A stretch of 64,000 nucleotides of DNA from Aminobacter sp039907765. Lineage in GTDB: Bacteria; Pseudomonadota; Alphaproteobacteria; Rhizobiales; Rhizobiaceae. Below are positions 61,127 to 64,000 of this stretch, one piece after another; positions within the stretch are counted from its first letter, which is position 1, and the number at the start of each line of letters is the position of its first letter. A program made the translations under genes and the position numbers. The stretch spans positions 1 to 64,000 of the forward strand of contig NZ_JARDJI010000002.1 of assembly GCF_039907765.1 (NCBI RefSeq), in the 5' to 3' direction. The notes below the pieces were generated by a model. It saw only the letters and a list, made by a program, of their open reading frames with translations. It ran no database searches and had not been told where the DNA came from.

Positions 61127-61540
61127 ATGCCTTCGGGAATTGGACAATCAACGATCTCGCGCGCGCGCCGGCTGCGCAGGGGCATGACCGATGGCGAACG
61201 CAAGCTCTGGTCGGAGCTTCGGGAGTTCAGGCGCTGGTATGGTGTCCATGTGCGCCGGCAGGCGCCGATCGGTCCCTATGTCGTTGACTTCGTGATCCAC
61301 GAGAGTGGTCTCGTCATCGAAGTTGACGGCGAGCATCATTTCACTCCCTCGGGGCTGTCGCGAGATAGGGTGCGCGACGACTGGCCGGCTACTCAGGGCT
61401 ACAAGGTACTTCGTTTCAACACTGGTGAACTTGAGGCGTCGTTCAACGGCTGCATCGAGGAGATACTGCGGGAGCTTGGGCTGATGCGTGACACCCCCAC
61501 TCTCGATCCCTCTCCACAAGAGGTGGGGGGACGAGGGTAG
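61127..61540 (+). CDS. DUF559 (Vsr-like PD-(D/E)xK) endonuclease-domain protein 2
   Basis: The protein has 137 residues from ATG 61127. Domain landmarks are RARRLRRGMTDGERKLWSEL, HVRRQAPIGPYVVDFV (D54), LVIEVDGEHHF (E65, D67, H70, H71) and GYKVLRFNTGEL. It has a 16-residue tail absent from paralogue 1, ending PTLDPSPQEVGGRG, which is encoded by a third copy of the flanking repeat. The stop is 4 nt before the start of the permease gene. It lies inside the importer operon between ATPase and permease genes. Confidence 0.88.
   Translation: MPSGIGQSTISRARRLRRGMTDGERKLWSELREFRRWYGVHVRRQAPIGPYVVDFVIHESGLVIEVDGEHHFTPSGLSRDRVRDDWPATQGYKVLRFNTGELEASFNGCIEEILRELGLMRDTPTLDPSPQEVGGRG
61493..61531. repeat. 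Third copy of the DUF559-associated repeat, within the DUF559 2 reading frame
   Basis: ACCCCCACTCTCGATCCC then TCTCCACAAGAGGTGGGG is a diverged forward copy of the element at 60994-61032. It forms an inverted pair with the reverse copy at 61082-61119, so the DUF559 coding region is bracketed by inverted repeats. It is translated as the tail of the DUF559 protein. Confidence 0.75.
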
Positions 61541-61544
61541 CGCC

Positions 61545-62423
61545 ATGGACCGTGTCAGAGACAAGATCATCCCGGTTCTGACCATCCTCGCGGCGCTCGT
61601 GGCCGTCTGGTATGTCGCGGCCGTGTTCATGAACGCGCCGTTCCAGCGCGACCTCGACCGGCGCTCGGGCGAGACGCCGGGGACCGTGGAGTTCATCGGC
61701 AAGACGTTGTCGCAGCCGAAGCCGACGATGCCGGCGCCGCACCAGGTGGCCCAGAATTTCTTCGAGAACACCTTCCTCAGGAAGGTCACCAGCAACCGCA
61801 GCCTCGTTTACCACGCGTGGGTGACGCTGTCGTCGACGCTGCTGGGCTTTGCCTTCGGCACCGCGCTCGGCATCCTGATCGCGGTCGGCATCGTGCATGT
61901 GCTTGCGCTCGACCGCAGCCTGATGCCGTGGATCATCGCCTCGCAGACCATTCCTATCCTGGCGGTTGCGCCGATGATCATCGTGGTGCTGGCGGCAATT
62001 GGTATCACCGGGCTGATCCCCAAGGCGCTGATCTCGACCTACCTGTCGTTCTTCCCCGTCGCCGTCGGCATGGTGAAGGGCCTGCGCTCGCCCGAGATCA
62101 TGCATCTCGACCTGATGCACACCTACAATGCGAGTGCCTCGCAGACCTTCTGGAAGCTGCGCGTGCCCGCATCGGTGCCGTTCCTGTTCGCCTCGATGAA
62201 GGTGGCGGTGGCGGCGAGCCTCGTCGGCGCCATCGTCGGCGAACTGCCGACCGGTGCGGTTGCCGGCATCGGCGCGAAGCTGCTCGCGGGGGCCTATTAC
62301 AGTCAGACCATCGACATCTGGGCGGCACTCGTTGCCGGCTCGATCGTGGCGGCGATGCTGGTGGTGCTTGTCGGGCTGGTCGGCAAATTGGTCGAACGTT
62401 CCATGGGCGGGAGGCCGGCATGA
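61545..62423 (+). CDS. NitT/TauT-type ABC transporter permease 1
   Basis: The protein has 292 residues from ATG 61545. It starts with a membrane helix (IIPVLTILAALVAVWYVAAVFM), then a periplasmic stretch and five further helices. The EAA loop is LDLMHTYNASASQTFWKLRVPASVPFLFASMKVAVAASLVGAIVGELP, characteristic of SsuC/TauC/ThiX-type permeases. It overlaps permease 2 by 4 nt (ATGA) and forms the channel with it. Confidence 0.88.
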   Translation: MDRVRDKIIPVLTILAALVAVWYVAAVFMNAPFQRDLDRRSGETPGTVEFIGKTLSQPKPTMPAPHQVAQNFFENTFLRKVTSNRSLVYHAWVTLSSTLLGFAFGTALGILIAVGIVHVLALDRSLMPWIIASQTIPILAVAPMIIVVLAAIGITGLIPKALISTYLSFFPVAVGMVKGLRSPEIMHLDLMHTYNASASQTFWKLRVPASVPFLFASMKVAVAASLVGAIVGELPTGAVAGIGAKLLAGAYYSQTIDIWAALVAGSIVAAMLVVLVGLVGKLVERSMGGRPA

Positions 62424-63553
62424 GTTTTTCCAGACTGTCCTGGCAGGTCGGGCTGGCCCTGGTGCTGTGTGCCGTGGCCATGACCACGATGCCCATGCTG
62501 GCGGCCGAGGCCGCGGTGCCGATGTCGAACGGCACGACGTCGCTCGTCATCGGGCTCATCGCGTTGAGTGCCGTCGCCTCCTTTGCCATGTTTTCGGGCG
62601 TCGCCAGCGCCGTCGTGCTTTTCATCGGTGCCCATGGCGCTGCCTGGCTGCTGATTGCGGGCATTGCCGGCAACGAAGGCATGGCGCGCATGCCCTATTT
62701 CCTGCTTCTGGCGGCCGCCTGGCTGCTCGCCTGGCGCTGCGTCGCCGAATTGTCGGCGTTGCGATCGCGCTCGAAACAGGCGAGGACATTCCTGCGCCTG
62801 CTGATCCCGGCGATCTTCGGCGCCTGGATCCTGATCCTGTGGGAGGCGGTGACGCGCGGCGCGGGCATTCCGTTCATCCTGTTGCCGCCGCCGAGTTCGG
62901 TCGCGGCCCGCATCGCAACCTCGCTGCCGATCCTCGCGGCCGATGTGCAGCAGACGATCTTCAAGGCCGTGCTGTTCGGCTATGTCGTCGGCTGCGGGGC
63001 AGGGTTCGTCGTCGCGATCCTCGCCGACCGCGTGGCGTTCCTGCGCAGGGGGCTCCTGCCCATCGGCAACATGGTGTCGGCGCTGCCGATCATCGGCGTG
63101 GCGCCGATCATGGTGATGTGGTTCGGCTTCGACTGGCAGTCGAAGGCGGCCGTGGTGATCATCATGACCTTCTTCCCGATGCTGGTGAACACCGTCGCAG
63201 GTCTCGCCGCCTCCGGCCACATGGAGCGCGACCTGATGCGCACCTATGCGTCCAACTATTGGCAGACGCTGTTCAAGCTCAGGCTGCCGGCCGCGGCCCC
63301 GTTCATCTTCAACGCGCTGAAGATCAACTCGACGCTGGCGCTGATCGGCGCCATCGTGGCCGAATTCTTCGGCACGCCGGTCGTCGGCATGGGCTTCCGC
63401 ATTTCGACCGAGATCGGGCGCATGAATGTCGACATGGTCTGGGCGGAGATCGCGGTTGCGGCTCTGGCCGGCTCACTCTTCTATGGCGTGGTCGCCCTCG
63501 CGGAGAGGGCAACCACATTCTGGCATCCGTCCGTCCGTGGTGGACGGGCGTGA
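62420..63553 (+). CDS. NitT/TauT-type ABC transporter permease 2
   Basis: The protein has 377 residues from ATG 62420. It is longer than family norm (about 260) because the first 120 residues carry three or four extra helices (VGLALVLCAVAMTTMPMLA and following). The conserved core begins near LRLLIPAIFGAWILILWEAVTRGAGIP and contains the EAA loop MRTYASNYWQTLFKLRLPAAAPFIFNALKINSTLALIGAIVAEFFG. It probably forms a heterodimer with permease 1. It is followed by the binding-protein gene after 48 bp. Confidence 0.88.
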   Translation: MSFSRLSWQVGLALVLCAVAMTTMPMLAAEAAVPMSNGTTSLVIGLIALSAVASFAMFSGVASAVVLFIGAHGAAWLLIAGIAGNEGMARMPYFLLLAAAWLLAWRCVAELSALRSRSKQARTFLRLLIPAIFGAWILILWEAVTRGAGIPFILLPPPSSVAARIATSLPILAADVQQTIFKAVLFGYVVGCGAGFVVAILADRVAFLRRGLLPIGNMVSALPIIGVAPIMVMWFGFDWQSKAAVVIIMTFFPMLVNTVAGLAASGHMERDLMRTYASNYWQTLFKLRLPAAAPFIFNALKINSTLALIGAIVAEFFGTPVVGMGFRISTEIGRMNVDMVWAEIAVAALAGSLFYGVVALAERATTFWHPSVRGGRA

Positions 63554-63601
63554 CCTAAGCTCCGGGGCGGGGCCGCGGTCCAACTTCAGAGGGAAAAGAA
63601 G

Positions 63602-64000
63602 ATGAAAAGACTTGTGGTTTCACTGATGGCGGGGGCGATGTCGCTGGCCGCGGTGCAGGCGATGGCAGCGGAGAAGGTGACGCTGCAGCTCAAATGGGTG
63701 ACGCAGGCGCAGTTCGGCGGCTACTACGTCGCCAAGGACAAGGGCTTCTACGAGGAGGAAGGCCTCGACGTCGACATCAAGCCGGGCGGTCCCGACATAG
63801 CGCCGGAGCAGGTGATCGCCGGCGGCGGGGCCGACGTCATCGTCGACTGGATGGGCGGCGCGCTGGCGGCCCGCGACAAGGGCGTGATGCTGGTCAACAT
63901 CGCCCAGCCGTTCAAGAAGGCCGGCATGCAGCTGGTCTGCCCGAAGGACGGCCCGGTCAAGACCGAAGCCGACTTCAAGGGCCGCACGCTCGGCGTCTGG
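63602..64000 (+). CDS. NMT1/THI5-like ABC transporter substrate-binding protein (3' truncated by window end)
   Basis: The first 133 residues are present, from ATG 63602 behind AGGGAAAAG. The signal peptide covers about 1-22 (ends VQAMA). The mature start EKVTLQLKWVTQAQFGGYYVAKDKGFYEEEGLDVDIKPGGPDIAPEQVIAGGGADVIVDW is the pattern of NMT1/THI5-like proteins, which bind pyrimidine-like compounds in several known systems. With the preceding importer genes and the pyrimidine-degradation enzymes, uracil/thymine or a related pyrimidine is the likely ligand. Confidence 0.87.
   Translation, partial: MKRLVVSLMAGAMSLAAVQAMAAEKVTLQLKWVTQAQFGGYYVAKDKGFYEEEGLDVDIKPGGPDIAPEQVIAGGGADVIVDWMGGALAARDKGVMLVNIAQPFKKAGMQLVCPKDGPVKTEADFKGRTLGVW

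Noticed and set aside
1..64000. CRISPR array, tRNA/rRNA genes, integrase or classical insertion sequence
   Set aside because: No regularly spaced direct repeats, no cloverleaf or rRNA-like sequence in the gaps, and no transposase or integrase-like protein among the frames.

Overview
The window is a GC-rich, densely coded stretch of chromosome from an alphaproteobacterium, most probably a member of the Rhizobiales (Hyphomicrobiales) near Mesorhizobium, Aminobacter or other Phyllobacteriaceae. This rests on high GC, an Aap-type general amino-acid transporter, many ABC transport and catabolic operons, TamAB, PbpC with a bacterial alpha-2-macroglobulin, a RutR/PreTA pyrimidine pathway, and several families of rhizobial-type intergenic palindromic repeats. 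I see no tRNA, rRNA, CRISPR array, classical insertion sequence or integrase.

Layout. 0-2.8 kb: the tail of a probable SAF-domain oxidoreductase, a dispersed repeat, then a divergent hybrid histidine kinase and LuxR-type response regulator. 2.9-5.7 kb: a LysE exporter, an EamA exporter coupled to a small NIF3-tail-like protein, and a divergent WYL regulator with a perfect palindromic operator. 5.8-15.9 kb: catabolic enzymes (2-keto-4-pentenoate hydratase, phytanoyl-CoA-type dioxygenase with a LysR regulator, aspartoacylase-like hydrolase, Old Yellow Enzyme-type oxidoreductase, amidase, sugar-phosphate isomerase/epimerase, Gfo/Idh/MocA dehydrogenase, alpha/beta hydrolase). 16.2-19.6 kb: Aap-like binding protein and two permeases without an ATPase. 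19.8-21.4 kb: an islet of four small unknown genes. 21.4-25.3 kb: sulfate ABC transporter (sbp-cysT-cysW-cysA). 25.6-33.3 kb: pbpC and a giant alpha-2-macroglobulin. 33.6-39.7 kb: tamA-tamB. 40.0-46.4 kb: a peptide/opine-type ABC transporter with a fused double ATPase. 46.6-48.6 kb: an unknown membrane protein, a structured spacer, and a VOC protein.

48.8-64 kb holds a reductive pyrimidine degradation locus. PreT-PreA reduces uracil or thymine, the dihydropyrimidinase opens the ring, the M20-type amidohydrolase (beta-ureidopropionase) releases beta-alanine or beta-aminoisobutyrate, and a class-III aminotransferase removes the amino group. A NitT/TauT-type ABC transporter with an NMT1/THI5-like binding protein follows and probably imports the pyrimidine or a relative. 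A divergent RutR-type TetR repressor and two RutR-box-like sites fit this. An Rrf2 regulator with its own 11-bp palindrome, a carboxymuconolactone decarboxylase and a DoxX protein lie between the two halves.

The most unusual signal is in this last locus. Two DUF559 (Vsr/PD-(D/E)xK-like) nuclease genes, about 70% identical by hand alignment, have inserted into the same operon. Each is preceded by the same pair of inverted G/C-rich repeats (about 38 bp arms), with exactly 7 nt between the second arm and the ATG; one has a third copy that encodes the protein's own C-terminus. This looks like a nuclease-repeat unit, analogous in layout to REP/RAYT elements. A third foreign-looking gene in the same operon has a HEPN-like RNxxxH motif. 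Other palindromic elements sit at junctions inside several further operons.
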